Source: Pomphorhynchus laevis
Taxonomy: Eukaryota; Acanthocephala; Palaeacanthocephala; Echinorhynchida; Pomphorhynchidae
Assembly: GCA_012934845.2 (NCBI GenBank)
Contig: WNNJ02000215.1
Location: 83,232 to 147,231 of the forward strand
DNA: 64,000 nt
Direction: 5' to 3'
In this document: positions 1 through 9,938 of the stretch, in pieces
Layout of the letters: each line of letters begins with the position of its first letter
Position numbering within the stretch: the first letter of the stretch is position 1
Notes under the pieces: generated by a model
Told to the model about the DNA's origin: nothing
The model's database searches: none
What the model saw: only the letters and a program-made list of their open reading frames with translations
Program-made: the position numbers and the translations under genes

Positions 1-399
1 TCAGGGCGGTAGCAATTTCCTCAAACAGAGAATTGTAAATGCTAACCCGGATCAATCTGTTCAGAGTGAACTTAGAACATAGTTAACAAGAAAAAATAGA
101 AGAAAAACACAGGCTACTGTAACATGGATGAACGGATCATTTCCCCTATTTACTTTCATTCCACATTCTGATGCAGGATGGATCAAAGCTCTTGTAATAA
201 TTTTCGGTGCAAATATGTGGCTTATTATACAACCCCAAATGTCTGTATTATGAAAATACTGATTTGCTGGATTTACGATATGAAAATACTGATTTACGAT
301 TAGGCAAGATATAGATACTTAAACCTATTAGATTGGGATGTTTATTCGGATAAATTTAATACCAAAACTAGAGATGGCAGCAACAGGTTATTTGACTTT
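1..399. other. Non-coding flank, nothing recognised
   Basis: AT-rich sequence with no convincing reading frame, RNA gene or repeat that I could match elsewhere in the window. Confidence 0.4.
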
Positions 400-1085
400 T
401 TGGCTGCAGGCGGCGCACGCTTACATAACCACAACAACAAAAAATCTAAATCATGCTTCGAGGAGATGGGTACGGAGGCGGCCTTGAATGCAATAAAGGA
501 GGGAGCTCAGGGACGTCCAGTTGGAGTTGATTCCAGGCGAGTGAGGCGGCGGCGAGTAAGGATCGGAAACCTTAGTTGTTAGAGTAATTAGGAACGTAGA
601 GTAAGATGGAATGACGTGAACGCAGCGATAGAGAGGTGGGGGCGAGTGTCGTCAAAGAAAGAAAGGTGGATGAACGATAGGTTGAAAAGTTAAGAGAAGA
701 AGGTTGAGTTGTATACACATTAGATGAAGATAGATAAACTTTGATATGTGCTAAGATAAGGCGCTCTAAGAGCTAAGAAATAATAGTGAGTAGTGAAATG
801 GGGCGATAATAGAAGGAAGTGAGGGGTCAAGCAATTGTTTCTTAAGGATGGGACGAACGATTACGGGTTTCCAGTGTGTAGGGAAGATACGACTGCGGTG
901 GACGAGTTAAACAAGGTGGTGAGAAAAGGGGATATCGATAGGCATATGGATTTAAGTATGTGGGTAGGCAGGGGATCGGCAGGTGAGGTTTTGTTGGGCA
1001 AAGAAATGAGAACATATGAGACTTCGGTAGTGACACAGGTAGAATATGAATGAGTTCATAGAGGATGAGGTGAGGCGTGTAGCCG
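400..1085 (-). pseudogene. CR1-like LINE fragment, family C, internally deleted
   Basis: On the minus strand this is a short broken copy of the family seen at 12.7-16.6 kb and 28.1-32 kb. Positions about 405-700 match the end of ORF2 and the 3' UTR, including the 'cgcacgcttacat' tail motif. Positions about 770-1085 match the start of the reverse transcriptase, with a frame reading 'CPTKPHLPIPCL' that also occurs as an alternative frame in C1 and C2. The RT core between these parts is missing, so this is a deletion derivative. No coding capacity remains. Confidence 0.8.
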
Positions 1086-1540
1086 TGAGAGGTAAGCTTA
1101 TTTTCGATAAACTATATATGTTTATCACAGTGTTGTATCACACTAATATCTAAATCATTTGGTGCTAATCAATAATAGTCTTAATCACGTTGCCAGTCAA
1201 TCCTCTGAATTATTAAAATCAAATAACTCGTTTATTTTGTGTTCGCTACAGTTTAATTCAACAAAATCACAGTATGTCCATTCAATCTACATAATTGTCA
1301 GTATATATAGTATTGGATGATGAGATGATTAAGACTGATTGATATGTATCACGTGACTTTGACCATTTACTTCAATTTATGGGACTCACATTAATTTGCG
1401 TCTCGAACCAATTCAGTTTAATATGGTTTTGCTCTATTGCCCAAGACAAAGAGTTTAAAATATTGATTAATTTCCAGCTAAAATGATTATGTGAAAACTG
1501 AAATTTGCACAAAATTATGTCGCTCACATACATGTTTAAG
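1086..1540. other. Intergenic AT-rich sequence
   Basis: No gene or repeat recognised between the CR1 fragment and the 3' end of the Jockey-like element. Confidence 0.4.
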
Positions 1541-1668
1541 ATAAGATAAGGAATTTCTTAAATAACTAACAACCACTAAAAAATAACGAAAAGAGACATT
1601 AGAAAAAAAAAAAACAAATGCAGTTCAAATAAGATAATTCATAATAGCATTTAGTCTTCATAATGATG

Positions 1669-4128
1669 TCACGGCCTCAGGTCCAGCGGGATCTGAGCCC
1701 TCCAGCACATCCAACACGCCGCTCTTCGACTGAACCACCCGGGGTCTATCACCCCCCGAAGAATCCAATCTAGGCGGACTATGCGCGGTAATCGCGAGAT
1801 GAGGAGCTTGAGAAACCTTAGTCTTTGCTCTGGAGGACGTCCTCTCGAAAAGAAGACTAATCCCGAGATAGCCCAAGTACCCCAGAGGCGCACTTGGGTT
1901 TTCCCATTCAACGACAGATGCTGAGCCCGTTTCAGGGCCCACCTAGCTTTCTTCAGGATACGTTTAAGTCTATCCAGGTCAGCTTTCGCCGACCAGTTCA
2001 CCGTAACAGTGAACCCCAGGTATTTTACTCGACTTGTGAAGGTAGGGAGTGGTTGATTAGTCAATATAGAAGATAGAGCTGAGAGTGCTAGTCTCTTTAA
2101 TTTTTTCTTTGTCGCAGGGGTGCCATGAAAGACAACTACCTGCGATTTTGATGAATTTAAAATAAGATTGGATAGGGTCAGCTGGTCTGTTAATCTTAAA
2201 AAGAAACGGCTGATGTCCGAAGCGACATCTTTGCACCTGCGTCCAGAGAACAGGGCCGTGGTATCATCAGCGTATACCACTAGATGTTGATCACGTTTAA
2301 AATTCTTGAATAGTACAATGGAGGCAGCAAGAAATAAGATAGGAGAAAGTGGGGATCCTTGGGGCACACCTGTAATAGGGTAGAACTGACACGCATCAGG
2401 GTCGTCTTCATAGTAGAACCTCTTGGTAAACAGTAATATCTCCACCCTGTTAACAATTCTCGCAGGCAACCCGAGTGACCTGAGAGAGGAGATAACAAAG
2501 GGAATGGAAATGCGGTCAAATGCAGCAGAAAAGTCAAGGAAAACAGCCACAGCTAGTTGATGGCTATTATCCCTACAAAACTGATGCACTTCACCTATTG
2601 CTGAATGAACCGAGCGTCCCTTGACAAACCCGTGAAAACTCGGTGGGATCAAATTACGCCTACTTAAATGGTCGCGGATTCTACGCGCAAGCGCTTTTTC
2701 GTAGATGGAGATGAGGGAGTTTTGAATCGAAATGGGACGCAGATCTTTGGGACATGAAACCGGACTATGCTTTGGTAAGAAAATTCTACGACTAATATTG
2801 ATGCCGGCTACATCGGATGGTGAGGCTAAAAGCATTGTGACGGCCACTTCTCTTCTTTGATCGGCTGTCAAAAGCTGACAGACTCGAGAAGATAGTGGAG
2901 CGACGGATTTAGAGGTGCCCGGAAGTGGCCCCCAGGAGTTCAGGATATCTGTAACAGATAAGTCCCTGCTTCTGAAGTCACCCCAAGGCGGGATTGGTTG
3001 GGGAGATTGAGTGGCTCCATAATTATGTAGGGATAGTGACTCCTTCAAAACATTATCAAGGCCTATACTACCAATCCAACCCAAAGCTCTATCCTTCCAA
3101 CAGACAAACTTCTCCTTCTTGAATATCTTCCAGAAGGAAGACTGAGAAGGGTTAAGGTGAGCGATGTTCGCCTTATCCCTGCTCAGCTGGAACCTATATC
3201 TAGTGCTCCAGTATTCATTCGAGATGGCCTGCCTGGCGGAAACAGAGACATTGGGAAGACCTAGCATTTTAGCCAAAACCTTGAGTTTTGTTGGAGTGGG
3301 ATTGTAAATATGACCTTTATAGGTAGTCGAAAGAAACGTGGTAGCTTGCGAGGAGAGGAAGGAATTAAATTCGGTCAAATTCTCATTACCAATTCTGGGG
3401 AAGAGTTGGATAGCCGCCTGAAAGAAAGCCACTCTGATGGGATCAAAGTGAAACCTCCTTCTAAGCAACGTATCTTCCTCTATCCGCCAACGAATTAGGT
3501 CATGAGAGATGGTCTGTTTTTGGCGCGACTGCTCAGTGCAGATGGGTTTCAACAACCACATCTTATGAAGCAGTAATATGTCGAGGAGAGAATTAGTTGT
3601 TGAGCAATGAAAAGTTGGGGACGGTGGTTTGTGAATAAGGTAATCGTTCCTGGCTCTGCGGAGTGCTGCATTAATCCAACGACCAGTTCTGTCGTTGAAG
3701 TCACCGAGTAACATGTCATAGCCACTACCCAAGATACGGTCCAGGAGATCACGGTTCTTGTGAATTTCCCCTGGCCTAATATAGATATTGGCTATGCTGA
3801 TACGTTTACCATTCTTACAAAGTGAAACAGCTAAACAAGACAGGGCTGGACAAGAATAGTTTAAAAGAAGGGATGATCTTAAGGAGCATTTAACTAGGGT
3901 TAAGAGACCTTGAGATGAAGAGGCGTGAGGAGGGGTTATGTACGGAGTGAAGTGGGTGTAAATATGCTTGGGGATAAATCGAGTAATGTCCTGGGGGATA
4001 CGGATAGACCGCGTCTCCTGAAGGACTATAACATCCGCATCTCTACCAGATAGAAGGCTAAGAGCAGAAGCACCTCCCGAATTCCACTGAAGTATATTCA
4101 GTGAAAAAGGCTCTTGACTACTTTGCAT
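1669..4128 (-). CDS. ORF2: APE-type endonuclease and reverse transcriptase (819 aa)
   Basis: Encodes the enzymes of target-primed reverse transcription. The N-terminal endonuclease runs about residues 8-220 (starts 'LNILQWNSGG', contains 'VIVLQET' and 'LLGDFND'). The reverse transcriptase occupies about residues 400-650, with 'RPISI', 'FLDFSAAFD', 'GVPQGSPLSPILF' and the catalytic 'YADD' at residues 619-622. A C-terminal region of about 170 residues follows, with 'KYLGFTV' and an arginine-rich end. No RNase H domain is seen. The length suits Jockey-clade ORF2 proteins. The start is the first ATG after the ORF1 stop and gives a complete endonuclease. No stops or frameshifts interrupt it. Confidence 0.9.
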   Translation of the reverse strand: MQSSQEPFSLNILQWNSGGASALSLLSGRDADVIVLQETRSIRIPQDITRFIPKHIYTHFTPYITPPHASSSQGLLTLVKCSLRSSLLLNYSCPALSCLAVSLCKNGKRISIANIYIRPGEIHKNRDLLDRILGSGYDMLLGDFNDRTGRWINAALRRARNDYLIHKPPSPTFHCSTTNSLLDILLLHKMWLLKPICTEQSRQKQTISHDLIRWRIEEDTLLRRRFHFDPIRVAFFQAAIQLFPRIGNENLTEFNSFLSSQATTFLSTTYKGHIYNPTPTKLKVLAKMLGLPNVSVSARQAISNEYWSTRYRFQLSRDKANIAHLNPSQSSFWKIFKKEKFVCWKDRALGWIGSIGLDNVLKESLSLHNYGATQSPQPIPPWGDFRSRDLSVTDILNSWGPLPGTSKSVAPLSSRVCQLLTADQRREVAVTMLLASPSDVAGINISRRIFLPKHSPVSCPKDLRPISIQNSLISIYEKALARRIRDHLSRRNLIPPSFHGFVKGRSVHSAIGEVHQFCRDNSHQLAVAVFLDFSAAFDRISIPFVISSLRSLGLPARIVNRVEILLFTKRFYYEDDPDACQFYPITGVPQGSPLSPILFLAASIVLFKNFKRDQHLVVYADDTTALFSGRRCKDVASDISRFFLRLTDQLTLSNLILNSSKSQVVVFHGTPATKKKLKRLALSALSSILTNQPLPTFTSRVKYLGFTVTVNWSAKADLDRLKRILKKARWALKRAQHLSLNGKTQVRLWGTWAISGLVFFSRGRPPEQRLRFLKLLISRLPRIVRLDWILRGVIDPGWFSRRAACWMCWRAQIPLDLRP

Positions 4129-4159
4129 TGTGTTACGACAGCTGGAGTGGGATGCCTAC

Positions 4160-4179
4160 CTCCTAGCAGAAACTAGGAG
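4160..4179 (-). promoter_or_regulatory. Stem-loop over the ORF1 stop codon
   Basis: A perfect 7-bp stem (CTCCTAG / CTAGGAG) with a 6-nt loop sits on the ORF1 TAG, which is at 4163-4165. ORF2 begins 34 nt after the stop. In some two-ORF LINEs ORF2 is made by termination-reinitiation near structured RNA. That role here is inference. The decayed copy A2 keeps only part of the stem near 45.43 kb. Confidence 0.4.
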
Positions 4180-5449
4180 AGAGAAAGTTGCCCTTCTCAC
4201 TCCCAGCCCTACCAGGAGAAGACACTTGCCCACCGGCATTATCTTCATCTCCCTCTGAGGCCAACAACTCCCAGCATATATCATCTTTCTTTGCCAACTT
4301 CAAGGAAGCCAACTTTTGTTTAGAAGATGATCTCTTCTTAGAACGGGGGGCTCTCTTTGAAGAGGTAAGAATCGTCGATGGAGGAGAACGGGACTCCTCG
4401 AATTTCGCTATCAGATGGTTCATTAAGGCTCGAATCTCGTCTTTATATGTCTGTAGTCTTGCGTCAACAATTTTGAAAATGTCGGTGTCCGACATACCAT
4501 AACCGTTTGAATTGGATAAGCTGGCAGCGGCAAAGTGGGCCGGTTTGACCGGTGCCCCACAATGCCTTAATTTGTATTCTTTGAAGATAGGACATCTTCT
4601 AGACCAGGCCGGGTGCTGACCACCACAATTGGAACACAGAGGGGGGAGAGAACATTTCCCCTCATGGACTTCGGAAGAGCTGCAAACCCCACACGTATGG
4701 GGCCTAGTACAGTTCGAGGACCAGTGCCCCCAGAGGTGGCACCCATTGCAATGGGGGTATGTTAAGTCATCAGCATCTACGATATTGAAAGAAAGATTGT
4801 ACCCCAGAAAGGGGTTACATTTGCTTTTAGCCAGACATTCCGCCTGATCGACTGCGGTAGAACAGAATGCTATTGGTATAGCCTGGCCTTTCTTGCCCAG
4901 GATTGGGCGAATATTATGAATTTTGAACTCAGATGTGAGAGCAATGATATCTTCCTCCGTTGCGAAGGGCGGAAAATTATTAATTTTCAAAGTCGCCTGA
5001 ATAGGCCTGTAAGTAGTTGACCCAAATTCTTTTAGGTGTGTTTCGAAGAATTCTAGGTACGATGCTGCCAGATCTGGAGAGCTGAAAGAAACCCGGATTT
5101 CGGAATCTAAATATTTTATCGAATTAAATAGAATTCTCTTCTTATAAGAGCTTGTAAACTCTCTCAGAAAAATATTGAAAAGATTCTTCCTTTCAAATGG
5201 TTGAAGAAGTCTGATTATTACCAGATTCACCACTTTAGGCACAGGAGGGAGTTCTCCATCCGTGCTTGAGATTAAAAAATTAGACGAAATAGGACTAACC
5301 TTGTTTTCTTTGGCTTGAGAATTCGATGTTACATTAGAAATACCTGAGTTCCGTTCCATATTAGCTTGATTTTGTAAGTTGTTTGAAGCACCGATGGTAA
5401 ATTTTTGACTGCTTGACTTTTTCAACATACATATGCGTGCAAGCAGCAC
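4163..5449 (-). CDS. ORF1: gag-like nucleic-acid-binding protein with three zinc knuckles (428 aa)
   Basis: This would be the RNA-binding structural protein of the retrotransposon ribonucleoprotein. Three consecutive knuckles lie at about residues 230-290: C-x2-C-x4-H-x4-C ('CNGCHLWGHWSSNC'), C-x2-C-x5-H-x3-C ('CGVCSSSEVHEGKC') and C-x2-C-x3-H-x6-C ('CSNCGGQHPAWSRRC'). This spacing is typical of Jockey and I clade gags. An RRM-like region precedes them (about residues 75-225). The C terminus is lysine/arginine/serine rich. The first ATG was used; several in-frame methionines follow, so the true start could be later. The reading frame is intact. Confidence 0.85.
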   Translation of the reverse strand: MLLARICMLKKSSSQKFTIGASNNLQNQANMERNSGISNVTSNSQAKENKVSPISSNFLISSTDGELPPVPKVVNLVIIRLLQPFERKNLFNIFLREFTSSYKKRILFNSIKYLDSEIRVSFSSPDLAASYLEFFETHLKEFGSTTYRPIQATLKINNFPPFATEEDIIALTSEFKIHNIRPILGKKGQAIPIAFCSTAVDQAECLAKSKCNPFLGYNLSFNIVDADDLTYPHCNGCHLWGHWSSNCTRPHTCGVCSSSEVHEGKCSLPPLCSNCGGQHPAWSRRCPIFKEYKLRHCGAPVKPAHFAAASLSNSNGYGMSDTDIFKIVDARLQTYKDEIRALMNHLIAKFEESRSPPSTILTSSKRAPRSKKRSSSKQKLASLKLAKKDDICWELLASEGDEDNAGGQVSSPGRAGSEKGNFLSPSFC

Positions 5450-5588
5450 AACAATAAACTGAGCTATTTAAACATATACGAATGTAACCTCTTAAAATTG
5501 CATATATGGTGAGCGCAAAACAAATTCAATAATCAGATTTAAACTGGTTTCGTTCATTATTAGTAGTCAACCTAGGTCGCAATTCGCT

Positions 5589-5639
5589 TTGCAATTGAGA
5601 TGAAATTAGAAAGAGATTTAAATTCATCTCAATTTGCAA
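5589..5639. repeat. Short inverted repeat
   Basis: Arms 'TTGCAATTGAGATGAA' and 'TTCATCTCAATTTGCAA' pair with one bulge around an 18-nt spacer. Function unknown. Confidence 0.6.
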
Positions 5640-5650
5640 GAGGAGATATC

Positions 5651-5690
5651 AAATCAGATAACTGAGTTACGTCTTTAATATAGTTAAAAA
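5651..5690 (+). repeat. Dispersed repeat, copy 1
   Basis: Shares the core 'aatcagataactgagt-acgt' and the following 'tttaatata' with copies at about 10057-10100 and 59137-59170. In all three the core is followed by AT-rich DNA. Family unknown. Confidence 0.55.
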
Positions 5691-6124
5691 ATTGAAAGAT
5701 TTAATATGTAATAACAATATTTTGAATAAACAAAATTGCAGGTAACCCTATAAATTTTACATTTTAGAAATATGTTTTGAATTTAAAAAATACATTTGTA
5801 AAGTTCTTTGAAGCTGATAAATCACAATAAAATAAATAACGAAAAAGCAACAAAGGATAAAACGTAAATGCTAAGATATGTGGAAGTTTCTTTACGAATA
5901 TATATTTTTTGTCCATACCATTATAGTTTCTAATGGAAAGCTATTCAATCCTTTGATCATCGGTCTGCCAGACAGTTAAGCTTTTTCAACAAACCCTGAA
6001 CGGCTTAAATCGTAAATTCGTAAACACTCGTACGGGTTGAACACGGCAACAAAAATTCGATTAGGACTTCAGAGATCTTCACAGCATGCCAAGTAATGAC
6101 AATATAATTCCTATTTCGTGCACT

Positions 6125-6320
6125 AAACATCAGTTTTCATCGCGTAAAAGACATCATTTTGTATACCATACATCATTTCATGTACCAGACACCGTTTTTT
6201 ATGTACTAGACAGTATTTTGTGTACTAGACATCATTTAAGGTACTAGACATCATTTTGTGTGCTAGACATCATTTAGTGTATAAGACAACATTCACTTTC
6301 GTGTACTAAACAAATTTTGG
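6125..6320 (+). repeat. Degenerate tandem repeat, unit about 24-26 bp
   Basis: About seven imperfect copies built on 'gtactagacatcattt'. They lie just upstream of the CR1-like 5' UTR and may belong to it or to older flanking DNA. Confidence 0.65.
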
Positions 6321-6349
6321 TTTCTAATAAACATACATTCCAGATTTCA

Positions 6350-6440
6350 GTTCCAGACAACCAACGACAACCTTCGACGACAAATAACGACAACCATCCG
6401 CTTGACAATTATCGACAACCATCGACAACCATCGACGACA
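6350..6440 (+). repeat. CGACAACCAT-type short repeats in the CR1-like 5' UTR
   Basis: The words 'cgacaacc', 'cgacgac' and 'caaccatcgacaaccatcga' recur irregularly over about 90 bp just before ORF1. They are probably part of the B1 5' UTR. Confidence 0.6.
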
Positions 6441-6524
6441 TCCGCTCGCTACTTACAACTAACGACTTGCAGACTAACGAAGTTTAAACATTCTTGATTA
6501 TAACTAACTAATTAACATTTTATT

Positions 6525-7901
6525 ATGGCAAAGAGAAAGCCAACTAAAAATGTCGGCCAGCAACTCAAGTCCGTCAAGGAAGCTTACATCGAAAAGCAAA
6601 TTGGATGCGACAACAAGAACTGCAATGTTTGGACTCACGTTGCCATTCCTTTCACTGACGAGGACAACGTTTTAAATCGGAATTTCCACTGCAGCTTCTG
6701 TTGTGCTGCCCTCGTAAGTAAGCTAATGAAGAATGACCACTCAAACGGTGGAGACGTTCTGAACGCTAACAAAACAGATTTGTGCTCAATAAATAAACTT
6801 GATATCTCTCAGTCGACTCAGACCGCTGTTATACATGGAACATCAACAAACGACAACATATCTTCCAATCTATCGTCGTCATCCGTTTGATTACTAACTC
6901 CTTCGTCACCTATGAAACCCGTTCTTGAAACTTCTCTCACACACACTCCTCCTTTAACTACGGATAAAACTTCCCATAATCTTCATCTTCCTAACAATGC
7001 AAACAGTAAAGGCCTTCATCTCGTACATCATTTTTCCTATTCATCCCCACATCTAAATACATCTCATACTTCTTTCTTCTCTTCACGTACTCCTTACTCT
7101 ACCTCTACCGTATCACTTCTCAATAATTTACATCCTTCTGTCAAAATTATCTCCAGTAACATCTCCGTTCAACCTATTCAACAATCCACTTCTGTCACAC
7201 ATGCTCCAACCGTATCACCTATCAATAATTTACATCCTTCCGTCAAAATCATCTCCAGTAACATCTCCGATCAACCGATTCAACACTCCACTCCTGTCAC
7301 ACATGCTCCAAACTATCTTAAATCTTCACTTAGCACCCCGGTTATTCCCACGTCTATCTGCTCTTCTGCCTCTACTGCTACCAGGTCTTTCCGTCCACCA
7401 CTACGTAATCGTTTTCCTTCGCGCGATCGATGCATTATCATATCTAATTTAAAGGTTTCCGAATCTGCTTCTCCTCAATGTCGCCTCGATGATGATGTAT
7501 CTGCTTTCAGGTCTATCCTAGCAACCATTCTTCCTGATAATAATCCATCCCTCTTCAATAATATCGCTCCTGTATCTTTGATCCGTTTAAACAAATCCAC
7601 TAAATCAAATCATCTCAGTCCTCCCCTCCTAAAAATTGTTTTCCGACATAGTTCACATGCATCCTTGGTACTTTCCCAACGTTTTAAACTTCTTACCACT
7701 TCGTCTACTAGTCGTATCTTTCCTGACCGCTCCCCATCTGATATTGCCCAGCTCAATTTAGCTCGCATTGAGAAACATCGACGTGAAACAAACGGCGAGT
7801 CATCCTTATATATACGTCAAATCAATGGAAATTTTCACGTTGTTCAAACAAGGCCAAAAATTCGATGGCGTTCCATCTCTCCCCCTTGTCTTCTTCGCTA
7901 G
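6525..7901 (+). pseudogene. CR1-like ORF1 (family B), one premature TGA
   Basis: CR1-type ORF1, thought to bind nucleic acid in the retrotransposition complex. It starts 'MAKRKPTKN'. A PHD-like cysteine cluster lies at about residues 28-60 ('GCDNKNCNVW' then 'FHCSFCC'). A serine/threonine/proline-rich middle follows, with a tandem peptide repeat around 'NNLHPSVKIISSNIS' (two copies, about 7111-7310). A basic conserved C terminus ends '..RPKIRWRS'. An in-frame TGA at 6888-6890 interrupts it; copy B2 has TGC here, so a single substitution explains the stop. The downstream frame continues unchanged to 7901. It overlaps ORF2 by 37 nt in another frame. Confidence 0.85.
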
Positions 7902-9599
7902 TCGATCTCGCTCCTAAGCATACTTTTCGTCTTAGTCTATTCAACACTCGCTCCATTCTTCATAAAGCTGATATGCTCCTTGATATCTTCGATCAATTAT
8001 CTATCGATATTCTCTGCATTACCGAATCCTGGCATTGTGACTCCGACGATCTTGCTATTCGTCGTCTATGTCGCTCTGGTTGTTCTTTAGTTGAATCAGC
8101 TCGTCCAATTGCCTATTATACATCTACTGCTTTTAACCATGGCGGTATAGTTGCCATTGCTCGTCAACCAACGTCTTTGGGTAAAATTAACGTTAACATC
8201 CGTTACACCTCGTTCGAATTATTCATATGCAGATTATCAACTCCTTCCCTCTGGAACTTGTGATTGTATACCGTCCAGGTTCAGTTGCCCCCTCACGTAT
8301 CTTCTTTAACGACCTTGCAGATCTTATGTCTCACTGTTCATTGTCTTATACTCCTTCTTTTGTTCTCGGTGACTTTAACATTCGTCTTGATCGCCCGTCT
8401 GACTCTGACTCTATCACTTTAACTAATCTTTTTTTTCTGATTTTAACTATAAATTACTTTCAACAAGCCCAACTCATATTCTCGGCGGTGCTCTCGACAT
8501 CATTGCTGTACCTATCTGCTTCAATGACTATACTTCCTTGTCAATTACTGTTCCCGGTTTGTCCGATCATTTCCTTGTCACTCTTACTCTTACTCGTCCC
8601 CATCTTCCTTCTCCGCCTCCACCAATATCCACACCAAGTCGACCCTGGAAGCTTCTCGATATCCCTATTCTCTGCACAGCCTTACTCAATTCTTCACTCT
8701 TTTCACTTCCTCTTAACTATCTCTCTCCCGATGATCTTTGTATTCTGTTTGATTCTGAACTTATGTATATTATCAATAAACTTCTGCCTAGTCGAATCCG
8801 ACTCTCTCAGCGCTTGCGCCATGCTCCCTTGTTCGATTCTGACTGTAGTCTTTTTAAGCGTCGTCTCCGTCACTCTTTTCGTGTGTATAAACGCTTTCTT
8901 AAACGTTCTCCCAACTCACTCCCTCCAAATCTTCGTGATTCCTACTTTTCTCTACGCCGTTCACATCTTATTCTTATACGTACTAAACGTACTATCTTTT
9001 GGCGAAATCAACTCGAGTCATCTTCCAACTCTAAATCTCATTGGAAAATCTTAAACTCTATTCTTTCACGATCATCTACTTCTTGTAATTTAAATCCTGA
9101 TGATTTTTCTTCTTATCTACAAACTAAGCTATCTAATCTACTTTCCCTACTACCCGTAGCCCCCTTGTACCCACTCTTCTCTTCAAATACTTCCCTCCCA
9201 GAACTATTCCACCTTCTTCCCGTTTCGTCTGATGAAGTTTCTCCGGTTCTGCTGTCATTACCTAATAAAACCTCACCTTCTGACCCAATTCCCACTCACT
9301 TGCTTAAAAATATCTGCTCCTCTATCTCACCCTTCCTAACCACATTGTTCAACTCGTCCATCCGTAGCCGTACATTTCCTTCCATCTGGAAATGCGCCAC
9401 TGTTCGTCCTCTCATCAAAAAGCAATCTCTCGACTCCTCACTACTATCTTCGTACCGTCCAATCTCACTTCTCCCAACCCTCTCTAAACTCCTTAAGCGT
9501 CTCGTTCTCAAGCAAGTTAATACATATCTCTTTTCCTCTAACTTGTTTCCTCCCTTCCAAGCCGCTTTTCGCTCTAATCACTCTACTGAAATTGCCTGT
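7865..9599 (+). pseudogene. CR1-like ORF2 (family B), endonuclease and start of RT
   Basis: Begins 'MAFHLSPLSSS' and includes the endonuclease ('LFNTRSILHK', 'CITESWH', 'VLGDFNIRLDR', 'GLSDHF') and the first RT motifs ('RPISLLPTLSKLL', 'FQAAFRSNHS'). Comparison with B3 shows two indels: a 1-bp loss near 8243 and a 2-bp gain in a T run near 8430 (8 T against 6). The frame then runs open to the insertion junction at 9599. The enzyme would nick target DNA and prime reverse transcription, but this copy cannot make a complete protein. It resumes at 10149 after a repeated 160-bp stretch. Confidence 0.85.
9440..9599 (+). repeat. Left copy of the 160-bp direct repeat flanking the RpS3A insert
   Basis: The RT segment from 'ctactatcttcgtaccgtcc' to 'attgcctgt' occurs again at 10149-10310 with scattered substitutions and small indels. 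It is far longer than a normal LINE target-site duplication. Confidence 0.85.
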
Positions 9600-9651
9600 G
9601 CAATTTCAGCAGATTAGACGATGAAACGAGACGTTTCATCGTCTAATCTGC
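9587..9651. repeat. Two adjacent hairpins at the CR1/RpS3A junction
   Basis: Hairpin 1: TGAAATTGC (9587-9595), loop CTGT, GCAATTTCA (9600-9608). Its left arm is normal element sequence and its right arm is a new inverted copy. Hairpin 2: a perfect 20-bp stem, 9609-9628 against 9632-9651, with loop AGA. Its right arm is RpS3A coding sequence and its left arm is the inverted copy. Directly abutting snap-back copies suggest self-priming or template switching by reverse transcriptase. Confidence 0.9.
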
Positions 9652-9938
9652 GTGAACTTGTTGAAAAGCTTAAACCGGATTCAATTGCCAAAGAAATTGA
9701 ACGTGTTGCTTCGTCCGTTAGACTAATACATGATGTGTACATTAGAAAAGTAAAAGTATTGCGCAAACCTAAGTTTGATCTGACGCGATTATTATACATG
9801 CACGGAGAAGGCAGTGGTGGTACGGCAATAAAATCAAATGTTCAACATGTACCACTTCCAGATACATTTGGTGAAGACGAAGGTACAGAAGTTGAAAAAA
9901 CTGACTATTACGAACCACCAATTCAAGAAGCTGTTTAA
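9627..9938 (+). pseudogene. RpS3A: Partial processed copy of ribosomal protein S3a (eS1), 3' part
   Basis: The open frame reads the C-terminal ~104 residues of 40S ribosomal protein S3a. Diagnostic stretches are 'KPDSIAKEIER', 'HDVYIRKVKVLRKPKFDL', 'LLYMHGEGSGG' and the ending 'YEPPIQEAV'. In the intact protein this is the tail of a small-subunit component of about 260 residues. The 5' two thirds are absent, no introns are present and the frame is still open to its own TAA, so it is a recent partial cDNA capture. The apparent ATG at 9621 falls inside the junction hairpin, so it is probably not a native start. Expression would depend on the surrounding element. Confidence 0.9.

Larger units (their letters stand above)
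1541..5530 (-). mobile_element. Jockey-like non-LTR retrotransposon A1, both ORFs open
   Basis: A two-ORF LINE on the minus strand: ORF1 (zinc-knuckle gag) then ORF2 (endonuclease-reverse transcriptase), with a 34-nt spacer. The low-coordinate limit comes from alignment with the second copy at 42.93-46.46 kb: the 3' UTRs share the stretch before the ORF2 stop and homology fades near 1541. The 5' end beyond ORF1 is not defined by a repeat boundary. No target-site duplication was identified. Both ORFs are uninterrupted, unlike every other LINE in the window, so this is the youngest or best preserved non-LTR copy. Clade assignment to Jockey rests on the three gag knuckles, the lack of RNase H and the RT motifs. 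Confidence 0.85.
5531..6124. other. AT-rich non-coding stretch with a small hairpin and a dispersed repeat
   Basis: No gene seen. It holds a short imperfect inverted repeat (5589-5604 against 5623-5639) and one copy of a dispersed repeat at about 5651-5690. Confidence 0.5.

Noticed and set aside
6125-6320. CRISPR-like array
   Set aside because: Units are degenerate, contiguous and without unique spacers; the host is a eukaryote. It is a decayed tandem repeat.
6125-6320. Relationship of this tandem repeat with the 24-bp satellite at 63.3 kb
   Set aside because: Unit lengths are similar and both contain a 'gatgtc'-like word in one orientation, but the rest of the unit does not align.
9621-9938. 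Small intact new gene with its own ATG
   Set aside because: The ATG lies inside the inverted junction copy; the rest is the tail of RpS3A, so it is better called a captured fragment.
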